Assembly (NCBI GenBank): GCA_030696845.1 | Contig: JAUYRJ010000051.1 | Span: forward strand, 1-35,597 | Source: Polynucleobacter sp. | GTDB lineage: Bacteria > Pseudomonadota > Gammaproteobacteria > Burkholderiales > Burkholderiaceae | DNA length: 35,597 nucleotides | Direction: 5' to 3' | Shown: positions 14,301 to 22,174 of the stretch, in pieces | Position numbering within the stretch: position 1 is the stretch's first letter | Layout of the letters: each line of letters starts with the position of its first letter | Position numbers and translations under genes: made by a program | Notes under the pieces: model-generated | Database searches by the model: none | What the model saw: the letters and a program-made list of their open reading frames with translations, nothing else | What the model was told of the DNA's origin: nothing

Positions 14301-14377
14301 TCAGTTAAAACCTGCCCACGGATGTTTTTTTGCAGTTTGGAGGCGATTTCTGGGGGTAGCACGGATTTAGTTGGCAT
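11318..14377 (-). CDS. ydiJ: FAD/iron-sulfur D-2-hydroxyacid dehydrogenase, YdiJ type
   Basis: A 1019-residue fusion, the length of E. coli YdiJ (1018), a D-2-hydroxyglutarate dehydrogenase. N-terminal FAD-binding domain (about 45-280) has PVLPRGGGTSQCGQTTG and TIGGMAGNNSCGSRSLAYGN. The FAD-oxidase C domain (to about 540) ends in SGEHGDGLCRGEW and LFNPGKIIDPP. A ferredoxin-like part (about 575-680) holds CNNNGHCRKF, MCPSYRVTRDEKHLTRGRAN and CVSCKACRRECPTG, and two CCG-type motifs follow (KPFCCGRTYLAAG and SSCCGMAGSFG near 950). It should oxidise D-2-hydroxyglutarate or a related D-2-hydroxyacid and pass electrons to the respiratory chain. It is divergent from a GlcG-like gene, a partner type also found beside glycolate oxidase genes. 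The substrate assignment is by family only. Confidence 0.9.
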   Translation of the reverse strand: MPTKSVLPPEIASKLQKNIRGQVLTDTPSRGRYATDASIYQQFPVGVVIPEDAADIETTLELAREYAIPVLPRGGGTSQCGQTTGVALVIDNTKSFRRILHVDPEKATAEVEPGLVLDHLNVALKKHGLWYPVDVSTAAQATIGGMAGNNSCGSRSLAYGNMVHNVLGIDAWLASGELARFGPYGQSAGVAKQLGDVVKGLADRLQPEIEAMFPKVMRRVAGYNLDVFHPQSELPYTKDGSVNLAHLLVGSEGTLAYFKSLQLKLAPLPQHKVLGIVNFSSFYRAMDSAQHIVKLGPTAVELVDRTMIDLARHNPSFKKTIETALIDAAGPTPEAILLVEFSGEAHAPLLDRVEALKELMGDLGLPNIVVSMPDAQMQKNLWEVRKAGLNIMMSLKGDGKPVSFIEDCAVPLEHLAEYTSALTEVFSKYGSRGTWYAHASVGTLHVRPILDMRRDGAQKMRAMAEEASELVRRYKGAYSGEHGDGLCRGEWISWQFGPKITDALREIKHAFDPDNLFNPGKIIDPPKMDDSSYFRFPPEYKVIPLKTNLDWSAWNVQSNPVTEETTVPGTGGDPAHGFSKAVEMCNNNGHCRKFDADTMCPSYRVTRDEKHLTRGRANTLRLALSGQLDAEPGEDPLTTAAVKDAMDLCVSCKACRRECPTGVDMAKMKVEYLSHYKKRHGHTLRDRLVAHLPRYAPMISRVPGLPALLNVRNHIPAIAKVQEWFTGISAERSLPVWRKDTFWNANMDSAQSSAQYRFTPEQLVDEGKAVVLLADTFNAYFENENLHAALQVLKAAGYQVHIPQMDSANSAVSTEQKCSKPFCCGRTYLAAGMVDEAKNRLGALVDHLAPYAERGIAIVGLEPSCLFTLKDEALVMGFGQKAVTVSQKAQLLEEFLMSESKAGRLTLNLKAADRPVLFHGHCHQKSFAAVAPALELLKLIPDAKPTLIESSCCGMAGSFGYEVEHIAVSKQMAELSLLPAIRQAPDSWVVADGTSCRHQIHDGTKRDAVHIARILAAHL

Positions 14378-14490
14378 GGCTCAAGGTATGGGAAAATAGG
14401 GCAAAACATCAATTCGAGTGAAATTCTACAAAAGACCGACTAGTTCAGCTTGATCCCCTGTTGAATAAACAGAATCTGATTTTACGTGGC

Positions 14491-14549
14491 AATTGGATTT
14501 GACTAAATTGACTCGCGTCGGATCCAATTTGGGATTTTTAGTCTAAAAA
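14491..14549. promoter_or_regulatory. Dyads in the divergent ydiJ / glcG-like region
   Basis: AATTGGAT (14491-14498) and ATCCAATT (14522-14529) are exact inverted repeats 23 bases apart. A 15-bp palindrome TTTTTAG-T-CTAAAAA (14535-14549) follows. Two TTGACT hexamers (14499, 14508) lie between the first arms and could be -35 elements, but no convincing -10 partner was found. The dyads may be operators for one or both divergent genes. Confidence 0.4.
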
Positions 14550-14605
14550 GCCAATGTATCGTTATTTACTAGAATACACACCACTACATTATTAGGAGAC
14601 ACACC

Positions 14606-15013
14606 ATGCTGGCAAGTAAACCTTATCTCACTCAGGCTAATGTTCAGGCTATTTTGGACGCTGCCAACGCGCACGCCGCTCAAAATAATTGGGCTGTGAC
14701 GATTGCGGTTTGTGATGATGGTGGTCATATGCTGGGCATGATTCGCCGTGATGGCTGCGCACCCGTGTCGGCTTATATCGCCCAAGAAAAAGCCCGTACA
14801 GCTGCAATGGGTAAACGCGAGAGCCGCGTGTATGAAGAATTAATTAATAACGGCCGCACCTCATTTTTGTCTGCTCCTCATATTCAGGGGATGCTTGAAG
14901 GCGGTGTCAATATTGAGATAGATGGGTTTACCATCGGCGCAGTCGGCGTTTCCGGCGTGAAGTCCTCCGAGGATGCCAGTACTGCAAAGGCTGGAATCGC
15001 GGCTATTATTTAA
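14606..15013 (+). CDS. GlcG/HbpS-family (DUF336) protein
   Basis: The 135-residue protein fits the GlcG/HbpS heme-binding-like fold along its full length: a leading helix with LTQANVQAILDAANAHA, the central VTIAVCDDGGHMLGMIRRDG, the AYIAQEKARTAAMGKRES helix, and GFTIGAVGVSG followed by the SEDASTAKAGI ending. GlcG is encoded with glycolate oxidase in E. coli; here the gene is divergent from an FAD/iron-sulfur 2-hydroxyacid dehydrogenase, a similar pairing. AGGAG (14594-14598) lies eight bases before the ATG. No signal peptide, so probably cytosolic. The helicase gene starts six bases after its stop. Biochemical role unproven. Confidence 0.85.
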   Translation: MLASKPYLTQANVQAILDAANAHAAQNNWAVTIAVCDDGGHMLGMIRRDGCAPVSAYIAQEKARTAAMGKRESRVYEELINNGRTSFLSAPHIQGMLEGGVNIEIDGFTIGAVGVSGVKSSEDASTAKAGIAAII

Positions 15014-15019
15014 GTTACC

Positions 15020-16429
15020 TTGACGAATATCACTACAGAATCAATTCCTTCAGCAGAGTCGGTAGACTCTCCAGCCAGCGTTACCTTCGCCGATTTTGGC
15101 CTGGACCCACGGGTTCTTAAGGCAGTCGGCGAACAGGGCTACAACACCCCCACACCGATCCAGACCCAAGCCATCCCGCATGTGCTTGCGGGTAAGGATC
15201 TAATGGGCGCTGCGCAAACGGGTACCGGCAAGACCGCTGCCTTTGTATTGCCCATGATTCAAAAACTCTTGCCTGGGTCAAGTAGTAGTGCTTCCCCTGC
15301 GCGCCATCCGATCCGTGCTCTTGTATTAACGCCGACTCGTGAGCTCGCGGTACAAGTGTCGGAGAACGCCGCTAATTACTCACGCCACACCGATCTGCGC
15401 TCTACCGTCGTTTTTGGCGGCGTGGATATGCAATCCCAAGTGGCTTTGTTGCGTGGAGGCATTGAGATCTTGATCGCAACCCCAGGGCGCTTACTGGATC
15501 ACATTGGCTCGAAGACCGCAAACCTTTCGCAAGTCGAAATACTCGTTTTAGATGAAGCTGACCGCATGCTGGACATGGGATTTTTGCCAGACTTGCAGCG
15601 CATTATTAATTTGATTCCGGCGCAGCGACAAACCTTATTGTTTTCGGCGACCTTTTCTCCTGAGATTAAAAAATTAGCACAGAGCTATTTGCGTAATCCC
15701 GTCACGATTGAGGTAGCTCGTCAAAACGCCGCTGCCGATACCGTACGGCAAGTGGTGCATATGGTTTCGTCGGCGGATAAGCAGCGTGCGGTTGCGCAAA
15801 TTATCGAATCACGTACGCGTCAAGGTCTGTCGCGCCAGTGCATTATCTTTACCAATAGCCGTTTGGGCTGTGCCAAGCTCGCTCGCGCTCTCGAGCGCGA
15901 TGGCATTAAGGCGGGCGCCATTCACGGCGATAAGAGCCAGGGTGAGCGAACCCTCACACTGGATGCGTTTAAATCCGGCGCAATCGAGGCTTTAGTCGCA
16001 ACCGACGTTGCCGCGCGTGGCCTGGATATACCGGCGATGCCGTGCGTGATTAATCACGAGTTGCCCTACAACGCGGAAGATTTTATTCATCGCATCGGGC
16101 GTACCGGGCGCGCGGGCAGTACCGGCGATGCCATTGCGCTCGTGGACGATAGCGAAAAGCGCTTGCTCGATGATATTGAAAAGCTGATGAAGCGTAAGTT
16201 ACAAGTCATGCCACTGCCGGAACTCAAGGGTGGCAAGACGGCGGATCCCTTTTTCTATTTGCCATATCAAGCTGGCGCTGCGCCAGCTGGCGGGGTACAA
16301 GCGCCTGCAAAGGTCGCTGATGGTAATCCAGATCAGCCTATCAGCAACCCAATAAAAAAAGCGGGCATCACTCCCGCCAAATCCTCCGTCGGCGCCTTGC
16401 TCGGCGGCATGAAAAAAAAGACCGGCTAG
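15020..16429 (+). CDS. rhlE: DEAD-box ATP-dependent RNA helicase, RhlE type
   Basis: RNA helicase involved in ribosome assembly or RNA turnover. The 469-residue protein shows the Q motif (FADFGLDPRV...PTPIQ), motif I AQTGTGKTAAF, Ia PTRELA, Ib TPGRLLDH, II LDEADRMLDMGF, III SAT, IV IIFTNSRLGC, V ATDVAARGLDIPAM and VI HRIGRTGRAG. The tail is Gly/Ala/Pro/Lys-rich and disordered, ending GALLGGMKKKTG. The start is TTG at 15020, only six bases after the preceding stop and in the same frame. No Shine-Dalgarno sequence is clear and no upstream alternative exists because of that stop, so translation may be coupled. It is convergent with gluQ, five bases apart. Confidence 0.92.
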   Translation: MTNITTESIPSAESVDSPASVTFADFGLDPRVLKAVGEQGYNTPTPIQTQAIPHVLAGKDLMGAAQTGTGKTAAFVLPMIQKLLPGSSSSASPARHPIRALVLTPTRELAVQVSENAANYSRHTDLRSTVVFGGVDMQSQVALLRGGIEILIATPGRLLDHIGSKTANLSQVEILVLDEADRMLDMGFLPDLQRIINLIPAQRQTLLFSATFSPEIKKLAQSYLRNPVTIEVARQNAAADTVRQVVHMVSSADKQRAVAQIIESRTRQGLSRQCIIFTNSRLGCAKLARALERDGIKAGAIHGDKSQGERTLTLDAFKSGAIEALVATDVAARGLDIPAMPCVINHELPYNAEDFIHRIGRTGRAGSTGDAIALVDDSEKRLLDDIEKLMKRKLQVMPLPELKGGKTADPFFYLPYQAGAAPAGGVQAPAKVADGNPDQPISNPIKKAGITPAKSSVGALLGGMKKKTG

Positions 16430-16434
16430 TTGCC

Positions 16435-17385
16435 TTAGGCGGGCGCCTCGCCTGCCCATACTTGGGTGGCATGAGCCAACCACTGCGCCACGGTTTTAGC
16501 CGGTGTATTTTTTAGGCCATGCAGCCCTAAATGCAGAGCGGCCGTTTGCAAGGCTTGCAATACAGCGGCCTCACTGTCGGTATCAATCGCTTTGGCCAGT
16601 GTCTGCTTACTGAGTTTTTCTCCATGGGCATCTAGTACTAAGGGGAGGTGGCGGTAATGGGGTGTAGGTAATCCCAAGAGGCCTTGCAAGTAAATCTGGC
16701 GTGCCGTATTACTCAGCAAGTCCGCGCCACGAACAATGTGCGTGATCCCCTGCAGTCCATCATCTATCACCACCGCCAGTTGGTAGGTAAACACCCCATC
16801 AGCGCGGCGCAGCACAAAGTCACCAACTTCCTGACTGAGTTTTTGTTCTTGAAGTCCCAATAGATCGTCAGTAAAAGCAATGGTCTTCTCAGGCGGTAAC
16901 GCGAGACGCCAGGCGACAGCATGCGCTTCTCTAGAAAAGTCCCCTTGAGGCCTGAAGTAGGCTCTGCAGGTACCCGGATACACCTGTTCTTGGTTGCGGG
17001 GCTTTAGCCGACCTTGCTTGCTTAGCGCATTAGCGATCGTTTGGCGGGAGCAGGTGCAGGCGTAGATCTGATTGCGGCAATAAAGGCCCTCTAACGCGCT
17101 TTGATAGGCTTTTTGACCTTGGGATTGCCAAGTTACCTCCTCATCCCAAAAAAGCCCGCAGGCACGCAATTGACCCAGAATATGCTGATCTGCGCCCGCA
17201 ATGCAGCGCGGAGCGTCTAAATCTTCGATTCGGACCAGCCATTGCCCGCCTCGAGCACGTGCGTCTAGCCAACTCCCTAGGGCAGTCGCAAGCGAGCCGG
17301 CATGCAAAGGGCCGGTAGGTGAGGGCGCAAAGCGCCCACGGTAGCGGAGATGGGGTGCGGTTAGAGTGGACACAGCTAAAATCAT
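16435..17385 (-). CDS. gluQ: Glutamyl-queuosine tRNA(Asp) synthetase
   Basis: A truncated glutamyl-tRNA-synthetase homologue that attaches glutamate to queuosine at the wobble position of tRNA-Asp. It has the HIGH-like GRFAPSPTGPLHAGSL, the KMSKS-like GEKLSKQTL, and four zinc-site candidates in YACTCSRQ and YPGTCRAYF. It lacks the anticodon-binding domain, as usual for the family. The frame is open to 17424 (329 residues), but ATG 17385 (316 residues) is preferred because it begins about a dozen residues before the conserved YRGRF and avoids overlap with dnaE. Neither start has a good ribosome binding site. dnaE is divergent with its ATG three bases away. Confidence 0.92.
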   Translation of the reverse strand: MILAVSTLTAPHLRYRGRFAPSPTGPLHAGSLATALGSWLDARARGGQWLVRIEDLDAPRCIAGADQHILGQLRACGLFWDEEVTWQSQGQKAYQSALEGLYCRNQIYACTCSRQTIANALSKQGRLKPRNQEQVYPGTCRAYFRPQGDFSREAHAVAWRLALPPEKTIAFTDDLLGLQEQKLSQEVGDFVLRRADGVFTYQLAVVIDDGLQGITHIVRGADLLSNTARQIYLQGLLGLPTPHYRHLPLVLDAHGEKLSKQTLAKAIDTDSEAAVLQALQTAALHLGLHGLKNTPAKTVAQWLAHATQVWAGEAPA

Positions 17386-17388
17386 CTC

Positions 17389-20300
17389 ATGGCCGTACCC
17401 CGTTTTGTTCATCTGCGCATTCATTCCGAGTTTTCAATTACGGATGGAGTGGTGCGCATCGACGATGCGGTCGCGGCAGCCCAGCAAGATGGCATGGGCG
17501 CTTTAGCCCTCACCGATCTGAGCAATCTCTTTGGTTTAGTGAAGTTTTACAGCGCGGCGCGCGCGGGGGGTATTAAGCCCATCGCCGGGGCGGATGTGTG
17601 GATTTCAAACCCTCAAGACCCCGATCAGCCGCACCGCCTTTTATTGCTTGTTCAGCACCATTCGGGTTACCTCAATTTATGCCAGTTGCTCAGCCGAGCC
17701 TCGCTCGATAACCAATCGCGTGGGCGTGCGGAAGTTGATTCACGCTGGTTTTCTGAGCCAGCCGCTAAAGCAGAAGACCGGGCGGTTGGTAGAACCCTGG
17801 CCTATGGTTTGATTGCTCTCTCAGGAGCGCAGATGGGGGATGTGGGCGCCGCTTTGTTGGCTGGCCAAGAAGAGCAAGCCAAAGCGGCTGCCGAACGCTG
17901 GAAGACAACGTTTCCCAATGCCTATTTCATTGAGGTGCAACGCGCTGGCCATCCGCATGACGAGCGGCATGTGGAGCTGGCTTGCCAGCTTGCCAGTGTG
18001 CTTGCCATTCCGGTGGTGGCAACCCATCCGGTGCAGTTTATGCATCGCGATGATTTCAATGCCCATGAGGCGCGGGTATGTATTGCCGAAGGCGAGTTGC
18101 TCGGCAATCCACGTCGCCCGAAAAAATTTAATCCGGAGCAGTATTTTTTAACGCAAGCCGAGATGGAAGCGCGCTTTGCGGATTTACCCGTTGCTTTGGC
18201 TAATTCAGTCGAGATTGCTAAGCGCTGTAATTTATCGCTGGTATTGGGTCAGCCGCGCTTGCCCGAGTTTCCGATTCCGGAAGGTATCTCGCTTGGAGAT
18301 TATTTATTCAAGCAAGCCGAGACGGGCTTGATAAAACACATGGAGCGGAACTTTCCGGATCCGCAGAAGCGTGCAGAAGCGGAGCCGCGCTATCGTGAGC
18401 GCCTGAGCTTTGAAGTGAAGACCATTGAGCAAATGGGCTTTCCGGGCTACTTCCTGATTGTGGCCGACTTTATTAATTGGGCGAAGAACAACGGCGTGCC
18501 GGTTGGGCCCGGTCGCGGCTCGGGCGCGGGTTCTTTAGTGGCGTACTCTTTGGGCATTACCGACCTAGATCCGTTGCGTTACAACTTGCTGTTTGAGCGT
18601 TTCTTAAATCCAGAGCGGGTGTCGATGCCAGACTTTGATATCGACTTTTGCCAGCATGGCCGCGATCGCGTGATTCAGTATGTGAAAGACAAATACGGCA
18701 AAGACGCGGTTAGTCAAATCGCTACTTTTGGCACTATGGCGGCCAAGGCGGCCATTCGGGATGTGGGCCGCGTTTTAGAACAAGGCTATGGCTTTGTGGA
18801 CAGTATCGCTAAGCTGGTGCCATTTAAGCCTGGCCAACTCGTGACCATCGAGATGGCCAAAAAAGAAGAAAAGCAATTGGCTGAGCGCGAGCGCAATGAA
18901 GATGAGGTGCGTCAACTCTTGGCTCTGGCCCAGCAACTCGAAGGCATGACTCGAAATGTCGGCATGCATGCGGGTGGTGTTTTAATTGCACCAGGCAGAC
19001 TGACCGATTTTTGTCCTTTATATACGCAAGATTCGAAAGACCAAGAGAATGGTTCTGTTATCAGCCAGTTCGATAAAGATGACGTCGAAGCCATTGGACT
19101 CGTTAAGTTCGACTTTTTAGGATTAACGACCTTAACGATTTTGGCCGCTGCCGAACGCTGGATTAAGTCGCTGCACGCCGATCGTAAAGAATGGACTATT
19201 GGCGATATTGTCTTAGATGATCCGGCGGCCTTTGAGGTCTTAAAGTCCGCCAATACGGTTGCAGTCTTCCAGCTGGAAAGCCGCGGCATGCAAGGCATGC
19301 TGCGCGACGCCAAACCCGATCGTTTTGAAGACATCATCGCTTTAGTCGCGCTTTACCGTCCGGGCCCGATGGATCTGATTCCGGATTTCATTGCGCGTAA
19401 ACATGGCCGTCAGCAAGTAGAGTATCCCGACCCCCGCATTGAGCCCGTACTGCGCGAAACCTACGGCATCATGGTGTATCAAGAGCAGGTGATGCAGATG
19501 GCGCAGATGATTGGCGGCTACTCTTTGGGTGGTGCAGATTTACTGCGCCGGGCGATGGGCAAGAAAAAACCCGAGGAAATGGCGCAGCATCGCAAGATTT
19601 TTAGTGAGGGCGCCAAGCGGGGCGGCATTACCGAAGCAAAAGCCAATGAGATTTATGATTTGATGGAGCGCTTTGCGGGCTATGGATTTAATAAATCCCA
19701 CGCGGCTGCATATGCGCTGCTTGCCTATCAAACCGCTTGGCTCAAAGCGCACTACCCCGCCGAATTTATGGCGGGTAACTTATCGCTGGCAATGGACGAC
19801 ACCGATAAGGTAAAGATTTTGTATGACGATTGCGTTCAAAATCGCTTGCGCATATTACCGCCTGATATCAATACCGGCACCTATGAATTTACCCCCCTGC
19901 GAAGCACAGGCGCCCCACTCGATCAGCCCTTAACGGATATTCGATATGGTTTGGGTGCGGTGCGTGGCACGGGTGAGGCGGCGATTGAGGCAATTGTCAA
20001 AGCCCGAGAGGCTGGCGGTCCGTTTCAGGATTTATTTGATTTTTGCGCGCGTGTGGATCGTCGCCAAGTCAACCGCCGTGCGATTGAAGCCTTGATGCGC
20101 GCTGGCGCCTTTGACAGTTTGTATGCAGATCAAGCCGGACCAAATGGGAAGCCATACGACATTCGCCCCACCTTGCTGGCTTCTTTGGCCCGAGCGATTG
20201 AAGCGGCGGAGCAAGCCGAGGCATCGATTCATCAAGTTAGTCTTTTTGAGACCGCTGGCGAAACGGATCGCCATTTACCTGAATTGGTTCGTGAGCCGGC

Positions 20301-21006
20301 ATGGCCCGAGAAAAAGCGCCTGCAAGAAGAAAAAGTCGCGCTAGGCTTATGCCTTACAGGACATCTCTTTGATGCGTATCGCGGGGAAGTGGCGCATTTT
20401 GTCCGTCAGCCTTTAATTAAGATTACTGAAGGCAAGGATCAGTTAGTGGCTGGCATTATTACTGCGGCGCGCATGCTGACGGGGCAACGGGGTCGGATGA
20501 TGGTGGCCACAATTGACGACGGTACGGCCGCAATCGAGATCATGCTCTATAGCGAGGTGTATGAGCCCAATCGATCCTGGCTCAAAGAAGATGAGCTCAT
20601 CATCGCTAAAGTCAATGTCACGCCAGATAAGTTTTCTGGAGGCATTCGGATTGTGGCGGAGAACGTGATGGATATTGCAGGCGCGCGTTTGCGTTTTGGG
20701 CGTAATGTGCATGTGCACATGGATTCAGGAATTGATCTGAAGCTCTTCCGTAGTCAAATCCATCCCTATTTAATGGCCAATCGCCAACAACAAGCCAAGC
20801 CGGGCGGTCCGCCCACTATGCCGCCTCCTGTGACAGAGGTCTTCAAGGGGTTGCCGTTAACCGCGATGGTAACCACCAGCGGTAGCGCGTGCCTGATGCA
20901 GTTCCCCGATGAGTTGCGTTTATATCCTGATGATGCGTGTTTGCACAGCTTGCATCAATTACTCGCGACCGGTCAGTCTAGTCCAGTGGTGGTGCAATAT
21001 GTTTAA
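17389..21006 (+). CDS. dnaE: DNA polymerase III alpha subunit
   Basis: Catalytic subunit of the replicative polymerase, 1205 residues (E. coli 1160). An N-terminal PHP domain (RFVHLRIHSEFSITDGVV) is followed by the polymerase core with GPGRGSGAGSLVAYSLG near 373 and catalytic aspartates in MPDFDIDF near 414-420 and in VKFDFLGL near 573. The fingers follow, then helix-hairpin-helix DNA contacts around 840-880. A beta-clamp binding motif QVSLF lies near 949, and an OB-fold (QLVAGIITAARML to about 1090) is present. The ATG at 17389 matches the family start; no Shine-Dalgarno is seen and a TAAAAT ends seven bases before the ATG. It is convergent with the GT9 gene through alternative hairpins. Confidence 0.98.
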   Translation: MAVPRFVHLRIHSEFSITDGVVRIDDAVAAAQQDGMGALALTDLSNLFGLVKFYSAARAGGIKPIAGADVWISNPQDPDQPHRLLLLVQHHSGYLNLCQLLSRASLDNQSRGRAEVDSRWFSEPAAKAEDRAVGRTLAYGLIALSGAQMGDVGAALLAGQEEQAKAAAERWKTTFPNAYFIEVQRAGHPHDERHVELACQLASVLAIPVVATHPVQFMHRDDFNAHEARVCIAEGELLGNPRRPKKFNPEQYFLTQAEMEARFADLPVALANSVEIAKRCNLSLVLGQPRLPEFPIPEGISLGDYLFKQAETGLIKHMERNFPDPQKRAEAEPRYRERLSFEVKTIEQMGFPGYFLIVADFINWAKNNGVPVGPGRGSGAGSLVAYSLGITDLDPLRYNLLFERFLNPERVSMPDFDIDFCQHGRDRVIQYVKDKYGKDAVSQIATFGTMAAKAAIRDVGRVLEQGYGFVDSIAKLVPFKPGQLVTIEMAKKEEKQLAERERNEDEVRQLLALAQQLEGMTRNVGMHAGGVLIAPGRLTDFCPLYTQDSKDQENGSVISQFDKDDVEAIGLVKFDFLGLTTLTILAAAERWIKSLHADRKEWTIGDIVLDDPAAFEVLKSANTVAVFQLESRGMQGMLRDAKPDRFEDIIALVALYRPGPMDLIPDFIARKHGRQQVEYPDPRIEPVLRETYGIMVYQEQVMQMAQMIGGYSLGGADLLRRAMGKKKPEEMAQHRKIFSEGAKRGGITEAKANEIYDLMERFAGYGFNKSHAAAYALLAYQTAWLKAHYPAEFMAGNLSLAMDDTDKVKILYDDCVQNRLRILPPDINTGTYEFTPLRSTGAPLDQPLTDIRYGLGAVRGTGEAAIEAIVKAREAGGPFQDLFDFCARVDRRQVNRRAIEALMRAGAFDSLYADQAGPNGKPYDIRPTLLASLARAIEAAEQAEASIHQVSLFETAGETDRHLPELVREPAWPEKKRLQEEKVALGLCLTGHLFDAYRGEVAHFVRQPLIKITEGKDQLVAGIITAARMLTGQRGRMMVATIDDGTAAIEIMLYSEVYEPNRSWLKEDELIIAKVNVTPDKFSGGIRIVAENVMDIAGARLRFGRNVHVHMDSGIDLKLFRSQIHPYLMANRQQQAKPGGPPTMPPPVTEVFKGLPLTAMVTTSGSACLMQFPDELRLYPDDACLHSLHQLLATGQSSPVVVQYV

Positions 21007-21007
21007 A

Positions 21008-21058
21008 GCTGAGCGCTTTGTAAAGCAGTGCTCAGCGACTTTCTAAAAGGCGCTGAGC
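21008..21058. terminator. Alternative hairpins between dnaE and GT9 gene
   Basis: GCTGAGC (21008-21014) pairs with GCTCAGC (21030-21036), with an inner stem GCTTT (21015-21019) / AAAGC (21022-21026). The same central GCTCAGCG (21030-21037) can pair instead with CGCTGAGC (21051-21058), inside the 3' end of the GT9 gene. The two folds exclude each other. They lie at a convergent junction, so a bidirectional terminator is likely; T-runs are weak. Confidence 0.6.
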
Positions 21059-22174
21059 AGCGCGAATCACCGCTGTGGGGTCCAATAAATCAAGGCATTC
21101 GCTGCGGCTATCAGGCCTATCATCGCAACCCGCTTTGCGGCATGGCACACAATCCCCCGGGCCTTGCAGGATGGTAACGTTACCTACGGTTTGACTACGG
21201 GCGCGCAGATGATACGGGCTAGTGCCTGCAAAACCATTCGGCCAAGGACCAAAGTTGGTAGGTGGCGTAGGACCGAACAGGACAATCGATGGTGTGTTGC
21301 ACGCCGCCGCCAAATGCGATACCGAGGTATCTACCCCGATGTAAAACAGCGCACCGCGCAGCAAGGTGCCTGCCTGCGGCAAAGAGAGGTGGCCTTGGGT
21401 ATCAATGACTCGGGCACGGGACGTCTCATCCAATAAAGTAAGGATGTCTTGATTGAGTTCTAAATCTTGCTGTGCTGGCGATGCGCTTAAAACCACCTGT
21501 AGGCCTTGTGATGTTAGCCAAGCGATTACGGTTTTCCAGTGAGCTAGGGGCCAGCGTTTGTAGGCGGTGAGCGGCCCCGGATGAATGACCACATAAGGCG
21601 CGCGCAGCTGACTGGCAATCAATGGGGTAAGCGGCTCGGCGGATGGGGGCGTTACGCTCACACCTTGCTCAAAGAGGATTTCATGGGCGATTTCGGGTGA
21701 GGGGTAAAAGGGTTCGAGTAAGCGCAGCTTTTCCACAATCACGTGCTGATGAAAGTAATCCACTTCTACGGTGTGTGTGCTAATGGCTTTTTTCCAGCCA
21801 CTCTTATTATTGCCACCCAATCCTTGTGGATGCGAAGGAATAGTGCCAACGCGACGCAGAGCGGCGATAGAACCATAAAAATAGGCGCGATCACTGGGTT
21901 GCGTGACAAAAGCCAGATCGTAGCGCTGAAAGAGTGTGTTGAATAGTCGGCAGTACTCGCCAAAACCAGGGTGGTCGGAGGTTTCAATCCATTCTTGTAT
22001 ATCGGGATTGCCTTTGAGCATGTCGAGCTTGCCGCGATAGCCCAAAAAATGGAACTCTGCATCAGGCCATAAGGCGCGGGCTTTACTGATTAGCGGGGTG
22101 GTGATGAGGACATCGCCAATTTGTCGGGTCGCAATAAATAGAACGCGCTTAGGGGTCGGTATGCGGATACTCAT
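21032..22174 (-). CDS. Glycosyltransferase family 9 (heptosyltransferase-like)
   Basis: A 380-residue GT-B enzyme of the ADP-heptose:LPS heptosyltransferase family, expected to add a sugar to lipopolysaccharide core on the cytosolic face of the inner membrane. Visible features are the N-terminal VLFIATRQIGDVLITTPLIS, the central VVIHPGPLTAYKRWPLAHW and the C-terminal donor-site region GVDTSVSHLAAACNTPSIVL followed by FGPTPPTNFGPW. A Cys-containing tail (DCVPCRKAGCDD) is common in the family. The start ATGA overlaps the preceding GT2 stop. Which heptose or other donor it uses cannot be read from the sequence. Confidence 0.88.
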   Translation of the reverse strand: MSIRIPTPKRVLFIATRQIGDVLITTPLISKARALWPDAEFHFLGYRGKLDMLKGNPDIQEWIETSDHPGFGEYCRLFNTLFQRYDLAFVTQPSDRAYFYGSIAALRRVGTIPSHPQGLGGNNKSGWKKAISTHTVEVDYFHQHVIVEKLRLLEPFYPSPEIAHEILFEQGVSVTPPSAEPLTPLIASQLRAPYVVIHPGPLTAYKRWPLAHWKTVIAWLTSQGLQVVLSASPAQQDLELNQDILTLLDETSRARVIDTQGHLSLPQAGTLLRGALFYIGVDTSVSHLAAACNTPSIVLFGPTPPTNFGPWPNGFAGTSPYHLRARSQTVGNVTILQGPGDCVPCRKAGCDDRPDSRSECLDLLDPTAVIRAAQRLLESR

